Assembly (NCBI RefSeq): GCF_028583425.1
Contig: NC_072805.1
Coordinates: 17,370,001 to 17,434,000, forward strand
DNA: 64,000 nt
Direction: 5' to 3'
Source of the DNA: Eublepharis macularius
Taxonomy: Eukaryota; Chordata; Lepidosauria; Squamata; Eublepharidae
This document shows, one piece after another, positions 22,841-35,235 of this stretch (position 1 is its first letter; every line of letters begins with the position of its first letter). The position numbers were made by a program, and so were the translations under genes. A model generated the notes under the pieces. It worked only from the letters and a program-made list of their open reading frames with translations. It ran no database searches and was not told where the DNA came from.

Positions 22841-23326
22841 GACAACAGGGAACCCCCAGGGAATACAACTACTCAAAATACAAAAATCCGGGGGACTAAA
22901 ACAGGAAACGATCAATATCAATTGATATATATATTTACATGTGCAAAGTGCTGAAGTGCAAGTGCATACAGAATCAATTCAAAATACATAAGTATCAAGC
23001 GTAATGAGGTAGTCTGTCAATCTATAAATAATTACAAAAATTCAGTATACAATCTCAACTGGTGGATAGAGAGTACGCGGAGGTGGAAGAAAAGCGTCCC
23101 GCTTGAGCTGGAAATCAGTCCATTAGTCCATTAGTCCACAGGTGGGATTGGACGTGCCAAAGGACACACCTAGCCGACGGGCTTCTGCTCACAATTTTCA
23201 GTTCCCATTTCGTTGTTACTTCTTCTTGGGCTAGTTTTAATGAAAATCCGCAAGCGTCTCTCCTCACACCACACTCAGTTGGAAACACAGTGAAGCCGAC
23301 AGATACCTGTCGGGAACTGAACATTC
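22841..23326. other. No recognised feature
   Basis: AT-rich; no gene or repeat that I can name. Confidence 0.3.
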
Positions 23327-23621
23327 TGGGAAAAGAGGTGGTGGAACTCAAGACCGCACAATGATGTCACTTTTGGTCAGCTGGAACAAGGGGGGAGTTT
23401 TTTAAAGTTTAAATTGCTCTTGGCGAAAATGGTCACATGGCCAGTGGCCCCGCCCCCTGATCTCCAGAGGGGAGTTTAGATTGCCCTCCGTGCCATGGCA
23501 CAGAGGGCAATCTAAACTTCCCTCTGTCTGGAGATCAGGGGGCGGGCCCACCGGCCATGTGACCATTTTTAAGAAGTGCTGGAACTCCGTTCCACCGCGT
23601 TCCTGCTGAAAAAAAGCCCTG
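23327..23621. mobile_element. hAT-like element, CAGGGCTTTTTT family
   Basis: The right terminus CTGAAAAAAAGCCCTG and the inverted arms GGTCACATGGCC and GGCCATGTGACC are intact. The first bases of the left terminus are missing. Confidence 0.7.
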
Positions 23622-24599
23622 CTTGTGTGACTTTATCTTTCCAGCTAGCATTGTGTCAGCCAAGGGCAGACAGGTCTGGCTTCAGAGCCTTGTCTTGTTA
23701 CTTTGTATCTCTTTTCCACTTTCTCAAATAAACTTTCAGTCTTGGTTAAGATCTCCTCTGTACAAAGTTGCCTTTCAGTATCAGAGGCTCAGATCAGTGC
23801 TAGGGAGAGCAAGGCTAGCTCACATCCATACATGCCTTTGGTAAGGGGCACCCCTGAGCAACGAACCTAAGTGGCGAGGGGGGGGTCCCAATTGGACTGG
23901 GTCCCCGGGGAAAATTCACGCCACACAGCGCAGTCCCGAAAGCAGAGCTATGTTTTTCTAAACCTATTGACTTCACAGTTTAGTACTGCCCTGTGAGTGT
24001 CCAAATAATTGTTGTAAGCCTTACAATAGGCCTATAGGGAAGATGGTGGGTGGATTTGCTGAGACAGAGGGAGAGTGGATTGCCTAAGGTACTTAAACAA
24101 GGTCTTCGCAAATACATGATTTGAACTGGGGGCTTCCTGAACCTGAAGTGCAGCCTCTTAGCTGTTATACTACACAGTCAGGGTCAGCTGAATTAATTCT
24201 CCATGTAGCAGGGGAAAGAATGAGAGCAATACATTACACAAGCCCGAAGCATTTCCCCTTTTTGAAAGCAACTCAGCCAAGGGAATTTTTCTTCTTCTAA
24301 TTTTAGAAATGCTTTAAGAGAAATTTTTGCAACCTCCGTTCTTGTTTCAGAGACGACAGGGCTATTCTGTGTGTAATGCGCCGGCAAGAAAAACAAGACG
24401 GCCGTACCAGTCAAAAGAGATAAAAAAGCAAGCAAAGAAGTCGATGTCTTGCATTCTTATTGAAGAAATATTGAAAGACCACGAGATTCCCCTGAAGAAG
24501 CCTTGTTGGTGAAAAATGAAGGGAATTTTATTCTGAATAAACAAATATATTTTTATTTACCTGCACAATTGGCTTTTTTGCTTGCTTTTTATCTGGGCA

Positions 24600-25010
24600 T
24601 TATGTGCTGTCAAATTGTTTCCGACTTTAGGCAACCGTATAAATTAATTAACCTCCAAAATATCAGATTTTGTAAACCCGAAGGCCCATGGCTCCCTTTA
24701 TTGAGTCAATCCATCTCATGTTGGAACTTCGTCTTTTCCTACTGCCATCAACTTTTCTTAGTATTATTGTATTTTTCACTGAGTCTAGTCTTCTCATGAT
24801 ATGACCAAAGTACGATAGTGTCAGTTTAGTCTTTTTAGTTTCCAGGGAGAAGTTGGGCTTGATTTTATCTAGAACCCGCATTTTGTCTTTTTGTTGGTTA
24901 TAGAGTCAGTTAACTCTCCTCCAACACCACGTTTCAAACGAATCAATTTTCTTCATGTCAGCTTTCTTCATTGTCCAACTTCAGGAGATTAAAAAAACTC
25001 TTCTTCAGCT
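24600..25010 (-). mobile_element. BovB/RTE-like LINE 3' remnant
   Basis: The minus-strand frame 24663-24881 contains LSYFGHIMRR and then RSSNMRWIDSIKGAMG. I associate this C-terminal pattern with RTE/BovB ORF2 (FGHxMRR...MRWLDSI). A second block at 24915-24985 carries the CCTCCAACACCAC type of BovB sequence in the same orientation. No catalytic domain is left. Confidence 0.65.
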
Positions 25011-25680
25011 ATGCAATGTGGTGCTTTTTAAAAAAAAATAATTTTAACAAAATATTATTAAAATATTATTAAAATAAAATATACGCAAAAAGCATAGCTA
25101 TATCATATGGTCATTCAAATCATATCTCTACTGTCATCCACACCTTTAATCATCTGAATCATATATGAATCTAAATTCAACATCTAAATTCTATAAGAGA
25201 GAAACATAATAAACTACTATCAATTAAATCAAATTGTCACTGATTAAATCATTCATATACCTATATAGAACTTGCCCATATATTCCAAATTTCTTACTTC
25301 TGTTTAAATATCTTTATGTCTATCATCATATTTAATAATAGTTGTTCTTAATTATTCTTGGTTTTCAGCTACATAATCAAAAATATTTTCCCTTTTTCCT
25401 GCAATTCTTGAATTGGCCTATTGCGTATATAAGATATGTTGACACTGTGTGGAAATGCCTGCCCTTGTCCGTACCACTAATCTCACACTATGTAATCTGC
25501 CTTGAGTCTCCGTGAGAAAGGCGGAGTATAAATGACATAAATAAATAAATAAAACAATAAATAATTATTGCCATTGATGCATATTCATACAGCTTGTTCT
25601 TCCGTTCCGTCAGATCTGTTCTGCCTCCCATTTTGCTGCAGATATTACTCTTGCTGCCGTCACCATATATTTAAATAATT
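25011..25680. other. AT-rich insert with a CR1-like 3' end
   Basis: Very AT-rich and without coding signal. CTTGAGTCTCCGTGAGAAAG near 25502 resembles a CR1/L2 3' end and is followed by (AAAT)n at about 25540-25562. The block separates two parts of a sequence that is contiguous at 35170-35300. Confidence 0.4.
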
Positions 25681-26390
25681 CGTGGTGCTTTCCACTTGGA
25701 TGTGGTCCACAGCTGTAGAAACTTCACCTGAAGGGAGCTTAGATACAGAGTTTCAGGGATGCTCAGTAATCCACCAGTCTGGCTCACTGACTGTGATCTA
25801 GATGCAGAGGAGTTAGCCGTGTTAGTCTGTAGTAGCAAAATCAAAAAGAGTCCAGTAGCACCTTTAAGACTAACCAACTTTATTGTAGCATAAGCTTTCG
25901 AGAATCACAGTTCTCTTCGTCAGCATCTGACAAAAAGAACTGTGATTCTCGAAAGCTTATGCTACAATAAAGTTGGTTAGTATTAAAGGTGCTACTGGAC
26001 TCTTTTTGACTGTGATCTGGGAGTTATTCCGATACATCCAAATAAATTCTGATGTGCCTGTTTGCATGATCATAGATGCTTTCTCACAACTGCTACCTCA
26101 CGCGCTATATGTCTGTCAGTATAACCAATTGTTAGGAGGTGCATAGTTGGAGGGGGAAAAAAATTCGGGTTGATGTTTTTTGATCTGAGCTATACTGCTT
26201 AATTGCATTATGTAAGTGGGGGAGAAAGTTCTCTGTATCCACTTTCTCCATCCCATGCATAAATTTCTAAACCTCTGTCCTGCTCACCCGCCTGACTGTC
26301 TTGCTTCTAGACTAAAAAGTCCCAGACTTTCCAGCATTTCGTCATAGGAAAGGTGCTCCAGCACCCCGATCATCTTGGTTGTCGTCTTCT
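25681..26390 (+). repeat. Paralogous segment, copy 1 (partner at 35236-35720)
   Basis: It is collinear with 35236-35720 on the same strand. Shared words include GGGAGCTTAGATACAGAGTT, CAGGGATGCTCAGTAATC and TTTGCATGATCA. A hairpin element at 25800-26007 interrupts this copy only. Confidence 0.75.
25800..26007. mobile_element. Hairpin retroposon-like element with 11-bp TSD
   Basis: The head is GAGGAGTTAGCCGTGTTAGT and the hairpin arms are of the AGTCCAGTAGCACC family. GACTGTGATCT is repeated at 25789-25799 and 26008-26018. The paralogue at 35236-35720 lacks it, which gives an empty-site control. Confidence 0.85.
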
Positions 26391-26641
26391 CCCCTTTTTC
26401 AGCTCTACAACATCTTTTTTAGAGATACATTCCCAAAGCTTTACATGGGATTCCGAATGAGTCCTAAGGTGATTTTTGTGATCTTTTGTGGGAGTGCCTT
26501 CACAGCTAACAGATTCGAGTCAGATCGGGCCAGCATCTCTTTCCATGGGGAGAGAAATGAGATTAACAACTCAAACAGCATCCATACTGCTAGCAGGTAC
26601 TTCTGCTGGTGCACTGTAAAAGTTGGGGAGAGTCTGGCTCA

Positions 26642-26823
26642 GGGCCAAGCTACAAGTGATGAATGACACTTGAACGGCAAGTGAACAGACTCACGGGTAT
26701 TCCTCCCTGTTCACTTTCCCTCCACTTGATCGTGATCGAGTGGAGGGCAAGTGAACAGGGAAGAATACCCGTGAGTCTGTTCACTTGCCGTTCAAGTGTC
26801 ATTCATCACTTGTAGCTTGGCCC
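26642..26823. mobile_element. Family B palindrome with TCA duplication
   Basis: GGGCCAAGCTACAAGTGATG to CACTTGTAGCTTGGCCC. TCA lies at 26639-26641 and 26824-26826. The centre is at ATCGTGATCGA. Confidence 0.85.
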
Positions 26824-26826
26824 TCA

Positions 26827-27279
26827 CTTCACCACAAAGCTGGGGCAAGCCCTCTTCAAAGGAATAGCTCAGGACAGAGCAATTCATGCACAACAGCAAA
26901 AACAATGGATGCTGTCTGTCTCTATCTTGATTTTTGGTGTAGTGTTGACTTGAGTTCTGTTGTTTACACCATATTTGCACCATTTTACTTGGTATATGAA
27001 TACAAAGCTGAATAGGAAATAACGTATTCTCCATTAATTTGGATGTTTGTACGTGTAAAACTTTGATGTCAGTGTCACATCTCTTGTTCTCTCCTCCTCC
27101 TTCTGAGCTCTTCAGCTTTCTAAACCAGGTTGCCAGAAAGTGAATGGGAGAAACAAATGGGGAAGAGTAGCAGGGTGGACACAGGTGTTTAATGCAAAAA
27201 GGTGAGAAATGGCTGCACTCCACAAGTGGGGGAAAAATTAAACCCAGGCTGTGGAGGTAAGCGACAAGGCAGAACCTGA
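26827..27279. other. No recognised feature
   Basis: No gene or named repeat seen. Confidence 0.3.
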
Positions 27280-27616
27280 GAGCCAAGCTACAAGTGATGC
27301 CTGACACAGGTTGAACACCTGTCAGCTTCCCTCAAGTTTTGATGGGAAATGTAGGCATCCTGTTCTTGCAGCTTGGCTCTCCATTTAATTGAAGTTTACA
27401 GAGCGGCAGTCTATGGGAGGGAGAACATGTGGTCAGGAGGGGATTGCAGACATTGGGCTCTCACTGGGCGCCCCCCTTCCCCTCCGCTGGGTGTGTGTAA
27501 ACTTCAATTAAATGGAGAGCCAAGCTGTAAGACCAGGATGCCTACATTTCCCATCAAAACTTGAGGGAAGCTGACAGGTGTTCAACCTGTGTCAGGCGTC
27601 ACTTGTAGCTTGGCTC
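27280..27616. mobile_element. Family B palindrome, long subtype
   Basis: Arms of about 135 bp run from GAGCCAAGCTACAAG inward, through GATGGGAAATGTAGGCATCC, to AATTGAAGTTTACA. The loop is about 70 bp. This is the same subtype as 19626-20701. Flanks TGA and TCT do not match. Confidence 0.8.
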
Positions 27617-27949
27617 TCTGTGGTCTGTCTCTTACTGCCATTTTATCCTCCTGGAAGAAAAATGTTACTTTTCCCCTCTCTCCTCCACCCCCCTCATGTG
27701 CAGCTTGCCAGATGCTTCAGTATGAAATAATTTTAAAAATTAAAATAAGTGCTGAGGTGAAGAACAGAGGTTTTTACCAGAAGGTCCTTCCCCCTCCATG
27801 GACAGCTTTTGCATGGGCAGTGGAACTGTGTATTTTGTTCTGTTTTTTAATGAACTTTCTCCTAGAATTTGACATAGTTGAGCAGATATTGTTTAAGTGA
27901 AGTTGTGCACCGGCCTTATAAAAGTGTAATTAATATTGCTGGTGCTTTA

Positions 27950-28068
27950 ACCAAGCTACCACGTAGTGATCAAGTGGAGCGCAAGTGGAGCACAAGTGAA
28001 CAGGGAGGAATACACGTGAGTCTGTTCACTTGCCGTTCAAGAGTCATTCGTCACTTGTAGCTTGGCTC
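27950..28068. mobile_element. Family B half-element (left arm deleted)
   Basis: About 9 bases of the left terminus (CCAAGCTAC) join directly to the palindrome centre TGATCAAGTGGAGCGC. The right arm is complete to TAGCTTGGCTC. Confidence 0.7.
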
Positions 28069-28072
28069 TTAG

Positions 28073-28185
28073 AGACCAACTAGATTTCCAGAGTATGAAC
28101 TTTAGAGAATCAAAGCTCCCTTTCTTGGACAAAGGGAGCTTTGACTCTTGAAAGCTCATATCCTGGACATCTAGTCGGTCTCTAT
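28073..28185. repeat. Short palindrome
   Basis: GAGACCAACTAGAT pairs with ATCTAGTCGGTCTC, and AAAGCTCCCTTTCTTGG pairs with CAAAGGGAGCTTT. It is a separate hairpin lying between two family B half-elements. Confidence 0.65.
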
Positions 28186-28187
28186 GG

Positions 28188-28276
28188 ATCAAGTGGAGCG
28201 TAAGTGAACAGGGAGGAATACACGTGAGTCTGTTCACTTGCCGTTCAATTATCATTCATCACTTGTAGCTTGGCCC
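28188..28276. mobile_element. Family B half-element
   Basis: It begins at the palindrome centre GATCAAGTGGAGCGT and has only the right arm, ending TAGCTTGGCCC. Confidence 0.7.
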
Positions 28277-28346
28277 TAAGGTGCAAATCTTTCTTTTCTA
28301 CTGCAGATCAACACAGCTTCCCACCTGAAAATTTCCTGGGAATAAG

Positions 28347-28447
28347 ATCAAGTGGAGCGCAAGTGGAGGGCAAGTGAACAGGGAGGAATACACGTGAGTC
28401 TGTTCACTTGCCAGGCAAGTGTCATTCGTCACTTGTGGCTTGGCTCT
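28347..28447. mobile_element. Family B half-element
   Basis: It begins at GATCAAGTGGAGCGC, the palindrome centre, and ends TGGCTTGGCTC. The left arm is absent. Confidence 0.7.
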
Positions 28448-31400
28448 AAGCCCCATTGAATAAGACAGGACCTAACTTCTGAGTGAACCTGTGTTAGGAT
28501 TATGTAGTGTTCCTTTTTTTTTTAAGCATCTATGTGGGGCTGCCGATTTGATCCAAGAAGAGGGTAGTAGTGTTTAGCCCATTCCATGTGCATGTTTTGA
28601 GGGGGGAAATATAAAGGCATTGTATGTTTCTTCCATGGGGTTAATAGTAGCTCCAATAGTGTAACGATAGTGGCTGCTTTTATACCACTCTGGTGTTTAA
28701 GGAACTTGTGGAGAGGTGTGAAGAATTAACTTCCACTATGTGGGAATAAAATAATGAGTATCTGGTATTCATGATCTTGTGGTTTGAATAAGGAGGAGAA
28801 CAATGGCGCTAAATTACCCCCACCAACTGTTGATGTGCGCATAACCTGTCAGTAGGGCATTAGGGATGCTGGCCCTGAGTAAGCAGGGCTGAATATGACT
28901 TTGAATCACATGGTGATCATTGCAAAACAGGAAATAAAGCTCAACCCTACTTTGCAAGAAAAAACTTTAGGCCACCTTCATGTACTCTCTGCCAGTGATT
29001 CTCTGGGCAGCCAGAGTCTTGGATGCTACATGCTGCTTTCCTGTTAAGAGTCACAAACTTCAACTTCTGTACCTTTCTCCATCTTTTTCTGCCTTCACTG
29101 GTTAAAACATTCCAGCTGGCTCTTCAAAATATAAACAGCAGACATTCAGAGGATACAGCAGTTTCCTTTGTCTGGTTTCCCAGAACCGAACAATTAGAAT
29201 CAAAAGGAGCACACTTGCCTGATTCTAGGAACGCCTGGAGCCAGTTCGCCCTTCTCTACTTCTCTACAAGGCTTGGAGATGGAACTATGCCAGTATTCAT
29301 ATTGCCACTTTTTGTTTGAATGATGCAATTGCTACTATTTTATCCTCTTATTTTATATTATGGCAGGGAACAAAAAATACTCAGAACAGGAAGTACATCG
29401 TCATGAAATTAGCTTCAGTTTTGGCCGATGATTCTTGTATAAGCGTAATTTCTGTCCAACTGTACTAAACTTCTACTCTTATGACTCAGTGACAGCATGG
29501 TTGCATTTCCCCTCCCCATCGCTTTCATCTGATAGGGAAATTGCTACAGAATACAAAAGTGACTCCCTACCTAAAAATGTATGAAAAGCACTTAAACTAC
29601 CAGTTCATCAGAGAGGGGGGATGGTATCAACATAGAGCTTTTGTATGCAATTTAAGTCCACTGCATTCACAGCACCATTCGTAATATGTCAAAATCAGTA
29701 TTGACACACTCAAAGCATTAGACAGCTCGAAAGGCAAGACTGGTAGCAGACCAACCCCTAACATTCACCATGCCTGAGCTGTGAAAACATAGTGCCCAAT
29801 TTGGGAGACTTGTGTGGATGAATAGCCATGCCACCTACTAGCAAGAGGGGCAGCTTTATCCAGTTTCTCCTCCTTGATGTGAGCACTTAGGGTGTTGGGC
29901 TCACAGGTGACATTGCCCCATCTCTCTTCCTCACATGGCAAATCCAACCCCAGATTCATCTTTGAAGAAAATCCACTTTGAGGTTCGTTAGATTTAAATC
30001 CCTGCCCATGAAATCCTACAGCTCTAAACTGTTAAATGTGCATTTCCACACGTGGAAGCAACTGAGCATGGGGGAGGTACAAGGCTACGCACTGGACTCA
30101 TTTGTGGAACTAGGACAAAAATTAAGCAGACTTCGTAGCACACAGGCTGATTTACTTTTAGATGCTTTAAATTCCTGCCCATCTTTCCTACTGCAGCGTT
30201 ATTGATACCATTGTCTATATGGACCAAGTCCTTTATCCAGCCTTAAACTGAATTAAGTCCCATAAGCATAAAGTCTGAGCATCAGCGTATAGGACTTGTG
30301 TTAGCATAAAACTGTAGTACTCTGGCGGTATGAAAAATGCAGGACAATAAATGAAGATGGCTGAGACTTAACAGGTGTTGCTTTTTTCTTGTTACAAAAC
30401 AGCATCTGATGTAGTAGTTCTGTTATGGCAAATTTTGAAGAATTCTTGGCACATCTAAGGTTTGTTGTCAGTGCTCCTTACATTGCTAAAACTAGAAGAA
30501 ACAGATTTGTGCTGTTACTTGGCATGTGAGAATCATGGCCTGCCACTCTGGAAAAATCTTTAAAGCTTTTAAAATGCTCCTTTAGGGGCCACTTCTCTCG
30601 AGTCACGTAGGGGCCCATTTTCCTGCCAAAAGAGGCATGTGATATAGTCGGAGTGACTTCTCTTCCCCTCAGTTCTCTCTGAACCGCTGCGTCTGAAAGT
30701 GTTTGTGCGTTTCTGAGAGAAATTTATTTATTTATTCTGCCATGTTAAATGAAACAGTGTGTTTCTGAGACAGTCTGTATCTGTGTGATAGTCAAAGAAA
30801 CTCTGTCGTAAGTCAGGCAAACTGTGTGGAAAGGCCTGAATGAATGGCATTTTTTTTAAATCAAGGACAACAGTTTGGCCGTTGGAGGAAGTGATCTCCG
30901 TCTATGAAAAATATATGCCACAATTAATCTGTTAGTCTAAAGGCTCCAACACAATTTGTGGTGTTTGCCACTGCAACTGAAAATGGCTGCTGCTTGCTGG
31001 CATCTAGTGGCAAAAGTGTAGAATAATCATGTTAAGAGCTAATTTAAGGATCCATGACCATTTCTAGGTCAACACAATCTATTAACTCAGATGAGCAAAC
31101 CCTAACCCCCCTTCCCAAAGTTCTATACTGGAAGAAATACATCTTTGAGATATGTTAATCAGTGTCTGAAGTTATATGTTGAAGTTATTTTTTTAAGTGA
31201 CTGATGAGTCCTGAGAGTGAACTTTTCAAGAGCTGACTAGTTGCTGTAAGAACTAGAGATGTAGTATTTCCAAAAGTTTTGAAGCCATAAGGGACGGGGG
31301 ACTTGCTCATTGGAAAAAACAGAAATTTTGGAAAAAAACTGAAATATATGCAGCTCTTACTTTCCTATCTAGTGTATATTTCTTTCACAGGTTGAATAAC

Positions 31401-31574
31401 ACTCATAAGTTGGTCAGCATATAAAATTGTACTATCTGGCATATTTATGGAATTTAAAAGTGTAAATCGCTTCATTTTCTGTAAGAAAATTGTAAGTACA
31501 CCCAATGCTTGAGAGAGTGGCATAATGCTACACCCTATGCTACTATAGCATGCGTATCTTTAAATTTTGCCATC
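28448..31574. other. About 3.1 kb with no recognised gene or mobile element
   Basis: I found no domain, splice-bounded exon or fold-back structure. This is the longest stretch outside the CYP2 gene without an obvious recent insertion. Confidence 0.4.
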
Positions 31575-31577
31575 TGA

Positions 31578-31695
31578 GGGCCAAGCTACACATGACGAAT
31601 GACACTTGAACGGCAATTGGATTGAGTGGAGGGCAAGTGAACAGGGAGAAATACACTTGCCGTTCAAGTGTCATTCGTCATGTGTAGCTTGGCCC
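31578..31695. mobile_element. Family B palindrome, 118-bp subtype, with TGA duplication
   Basis: GGGCCAAGCTACACATGACG to the inverted terminus. TGA at 31575-31577 and 31696-31698 is the target duplication. It has the same subtype and length as the array units, in reverse orientation. Confidence 0.9.
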
Positions 31696-31698
31696 TGA

Positions 31699-32731
31699 GT
31701 GGTAGGAAAAAATAAAAGTTGAAGGTAAAAAACCATTCTGTAGTAGATAATTATATTATTTGGACAGAAACTCACTGAGTCATAGATAGGACTGCCAGCA
31801 TGTTTAGATATTAAGCTGAACTTTCTAACATTGAACTATGAACTATATCATCATAAAACACATTATAGCATATGAATTGGTGCCAAAAAGATTAAGCAAA
31901 ATAATCTTGAAAATATTATGTAAGACTACAGGGTAAGAGTCTTTTTTTAGTGCTCTCCAACTATTCCCATTTTTTCCACTGGAAAAACTGAAGAAATCCT
32001 CAGACTTTTTCATGCTAATAGAAAAAACCTTGCCTTAAGAAGCACTTTACTGATTCTGAAACAGTAACTGTTTTATAGATACTTCATTTTGGTACTCCCC
32101 CAAATTCCCCCGTCAGAAAAACTGGAAAAAAGGCCTCAAAATATCTCCTCCCCCTCAATTTTTCCAGTTTTTTCCCCTCAGGACCTCAAATCTCTCTGAA
32201 AAAGAAAGCAGGTCAACAAAGCCAGAATAATACTTGCTACGAGATAAACCCAAACAGAACAATGTCAGAACACAACTGGTGGTCACAGACAGCTCCCAGC
32301 TCAAACCAGTTTATCGCATCATAACAACCCGCAACCCACACTGGACAATGATACTGTTCTCTCACAGGCATTGTGAGGTGAATTTTTTTCTTTTCCTTAG
32401 ATGCCCTCCCAACCGTAAGCAACTCCTCTGTCACAACAAAACACTTCCCAGTATGGACACAACATGAACTCTGAGGCCAGAGGCTACCTAATGTACCCCA
32501 AATTCACAACAATAACACAATGTCTGGACTTAACAACACCAGCTATACCATCTCAGGCTCATTCAGATGTTCATCTTCTAACATTATAAATGCCATCAAG
32601 TGGTCCAGTACTTCTGTCAAAGTCAGAAAAAGCAGTGATGACTGGGCACAACAGAGCTGCAGGGTGCATGGCAAGGGAGAGCACACAAACAAGCGTGAAG
32701 ACACTGTTGGCCCAGCCAGAGGTCAAGTGAC
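31699..32731. other. No recognised feature
   Basis: Short open frames only; nothing recognisable. Confidence 0.35.
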
Positions 32732-32734
32732 ATG

Positions 32735-33406
32735 GGCCGTCGTCACACGGGCATCTGTTCCGTTAAATTTACAGCATATAGTGTCATACCTGATATCGGC
32801 ACAGTAACGTTTCTTTGAGTCACCTCACGGCTCTTCACGCTATGAGCTGTCCACACCGAAGCGCTCTGTTCCATTCTGTCTAATGGAGCAGAAGCAGCTC
32901 CTCCCCCCCTTTTTTATTTTTTTGCCGTTTAATTCCGCTATAATGGAATGACATTATATAAACATTCCCGTAGACCAACCCAGAACGATGCTGATAGGTT
33001 GCTCTTTTTTCCCGCCCATGGAGTGGTCAGAACATTGGTTGACCCTTTTGTTTTTCCAATTTTAGCGAGGTGTGGTTTTGGGTTAAAATATTTCTCCAAT
33101 GGTGATTGAGTCATTTTTACTTCAGCAGAAAATGTGCATTGTGTTAAGTCGTTATGGCGTTATAAGGACATAATTTTTTAAAAAAGGGAGTCGCGGGGAG
33201 AAATGGATTCTGGGATTGAAGGGAGGGCATAGGGCGTTGCAAGGCGAAATACATCGATGTGAGGCATTCTCACTGAGGCACAAAATATCGCGACTATCAA
33301 GCACAAAGCAGAAGAGAGAAAATCGCTACAGTGTTGGAATAAGGTGGGTGTTTGCTGGGAAATTGCGCCATTTTCGTGCTAAATAAAAGCCCGTGTGATG
33401 ACGGCC
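32735..33406. mobile_element. 672-bp family C element with ATG duplication
   Basis: The terminal inverted repeats are GGCCGTCGTCACACGGGC and GCCCGTGTGATGACGGCC. The 3-bp duplication ATG is at 32732-32734 and 33407-33409. The interior is mostly unique, with no recognisable transposase. Confidence 0.8.
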
Positions 33407-33609
33407 ATGGAAGAGGAGAGGAAGCAAAGCGGTGGTGGGTCAGTTGAGTTACTGGACAGGACGAAGGAGCAGAGGGGACAGATCTGGGAAACCTGCCAAG
33501 GAAGGAAAGTGAGAGTCCATCTCTGACTGGGGAGTGGCACATTTGGGGGTCGTTTGAATTCTGTCTCATTACATATGACTGAGATCGGCATTTCCAAAAT
33601 AGTCTTAAT

Positions 33610-33770
33610 CACCCTCCGTGTTATCCTCACAACAACCCTGTGAGGTAGGTAGGCTGAGAGGATGTAACTCACCAAAGGTCACCCAGCAAGCTTCCATGGC
33701 GGAGAGGGGATTCAAACCTGGGTCTCCTAGATCCTAGTCTGACACAAACCACTACACCGCTGTGGCTCTC
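33610..33770 (-). repeat. tRNA-derived SINE
   Basis: On the minus strand it has GTGTAGTGGTTTGTGTCAGA (A-box region), GGTTTGAATCC (B-box), and the body TTGCTGGGTGACC ending CAGGGTTGTTGTGAGGATAA. Confidence 0.7.
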
Positions 33771-34365
33771 CAGATCTATACTCCCTTATAAAGGAGAGGG
33801 TAAGGAAATCATGCTGTCAAGGAACAGAGTATTCTCCCTGACTGATAATGGAAGAGGCAATCTTAGGCTAGGTAGGTCTTTAAAACCAGCATCTTGATGT
33901 GAACCTGGAAACACACTGGCAGCTGATGCAGATATTCTAAAACCTCTGTAAGCATTACTCGGGTCACCTTGTTCCAGTTAACAAGTGGGCCACTGCATTT
34001 TGCATTAACTGGTGTTCCCAAGGTGCCTTCATTGCGGCCCTGCCTAGAGCACCTTTTATTAATCTTGCCTTGAAGCTACGGTACCAGGGATCAGCTTGGC
34101 CTGATCAGCTGAATCCAAGAGAAGGCTTGACTTCTACGAATATTTTATATTAATATTTTAGGTATGAGAATTTCTGATGCTCATTACTGGAAGGGAGGAT
34201 TGTGCTTGAATTAATTGGTTGTTAGTCTGTATTTTGATTGTTGTTGGAACTATTTGAAATGGATGTTATATGTAAATTTTCCTGGAGTGATTGGAGGGCC
34301 TGAAGCTGCAGGGAGAAGCACTCTCACCTCAAAAGCACTCCTATCTACGAATATTCTATATTAAT
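33771..34365. other. No recognised feature
   Basis: No gene seen; probably old repeat-derived sequence. Confidence 0.3.
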
Positions 34366-34740
34366 ATTTTCTATGTCATAGCTGATTTATGGCAACCCCG
34401 GGTGGGGTTTTCATGGCAAGAGACTAACGGAGGTGGTTTGCCCTTGCCTGCCTCTGCAACCCTGGTCTTTGTTGGAAGTCTCCTATCCAATTACTAACCA
34501 AGGCCGACCCTACTTAGTTTCTGAGATCTGGGCCGTTTCCACACAGCTTACCTTGTTCCAGAAAACAGCAAAATCTTGCACAAAATCGCACGAGAAGACG
34601 CTGTTATCATGCAAGAAGACGCAATAACAGCGTCTTCTCGCACAATTTTGCGTGAGATTTTGCTGTTTTCCAGAACAAGGTAAGCCGTGTGGAAACGGCC
34701 CTGATGAGATCAAGCTCACCTGGGCTATCCAGGTCAGGGC
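34366..34740 (-). repeat. 5S-rRNA-derived SINE interrupted by a palindrome
   Basis: The minus strand carries AGATCTCAGAAACTAAGTAG, GGTCGGCCTTGGTTAGTAAT and TGGATAGGAGAC, a recognisable 5S rRNA internal region. The SINE 5' end (CTGACCTGGATAGCCC) is separated from it by the element at 34531-34700. Confidence 0.8.
34531..34700. mobile_element. Family C palindrome inserted in a 5S SINE
   Basis: GGCCGTTTCCACACAGCTTA pairs with TAAGCCGTGTGGAAACGGCC. CTG is duplicated at 34528-34530 and 34701-34703. Removing the element and one CTG restores the SINE junction seen at 38456-38682. Confidence 0.85.
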
Positions 34741-35235
34741 ATATTAATATATTAGGGATACCAGAAACTCCCATAAAGAACAGAAGACATCTCAGTGCAG
34801 AGCAAAGCTGCAAGTTGATGCATCTTTAAGAGACTGTCTAGACAGAAGTCAGAAAGACTGAGACCTGGATCTGCTCAAATACAACAGGCCCGAATTGTTA
34901 TATGTTGATTGTCGTCATATATGCTTAATTATTGTTTCAATTAAGATGTCTTTTCAAGATGGCTCATTGTTATGTTCATAAATGAAAGCATTACAAAGTG
35001 GGATCACACTAGCATGGATGTGAACTCTCTCAGATTCTTTAAAAAAATAATAATATTGCTCCTTGAATTAAATAGGTTACACGGGCATTAATGTATTTTC
35101 CAGTGAGTTGTCTTCTCATGATACCACTAAAGCAATATCTTTCTCCTCCACAAAAAAAGTCGTAGAACTGTCCTCCAACACCACATTTCAAAGAATCGAT
35201 TTTCTTCCTGTTAGCTTTTTTCATTGTCCAACTTC

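Noticed and set aside
23640-23930. LTR-like sequence with AATAAA followed by a possible primer-binding site
   Set aside because: No paired ends or target duplication could be found, so the resemblance is too weak.
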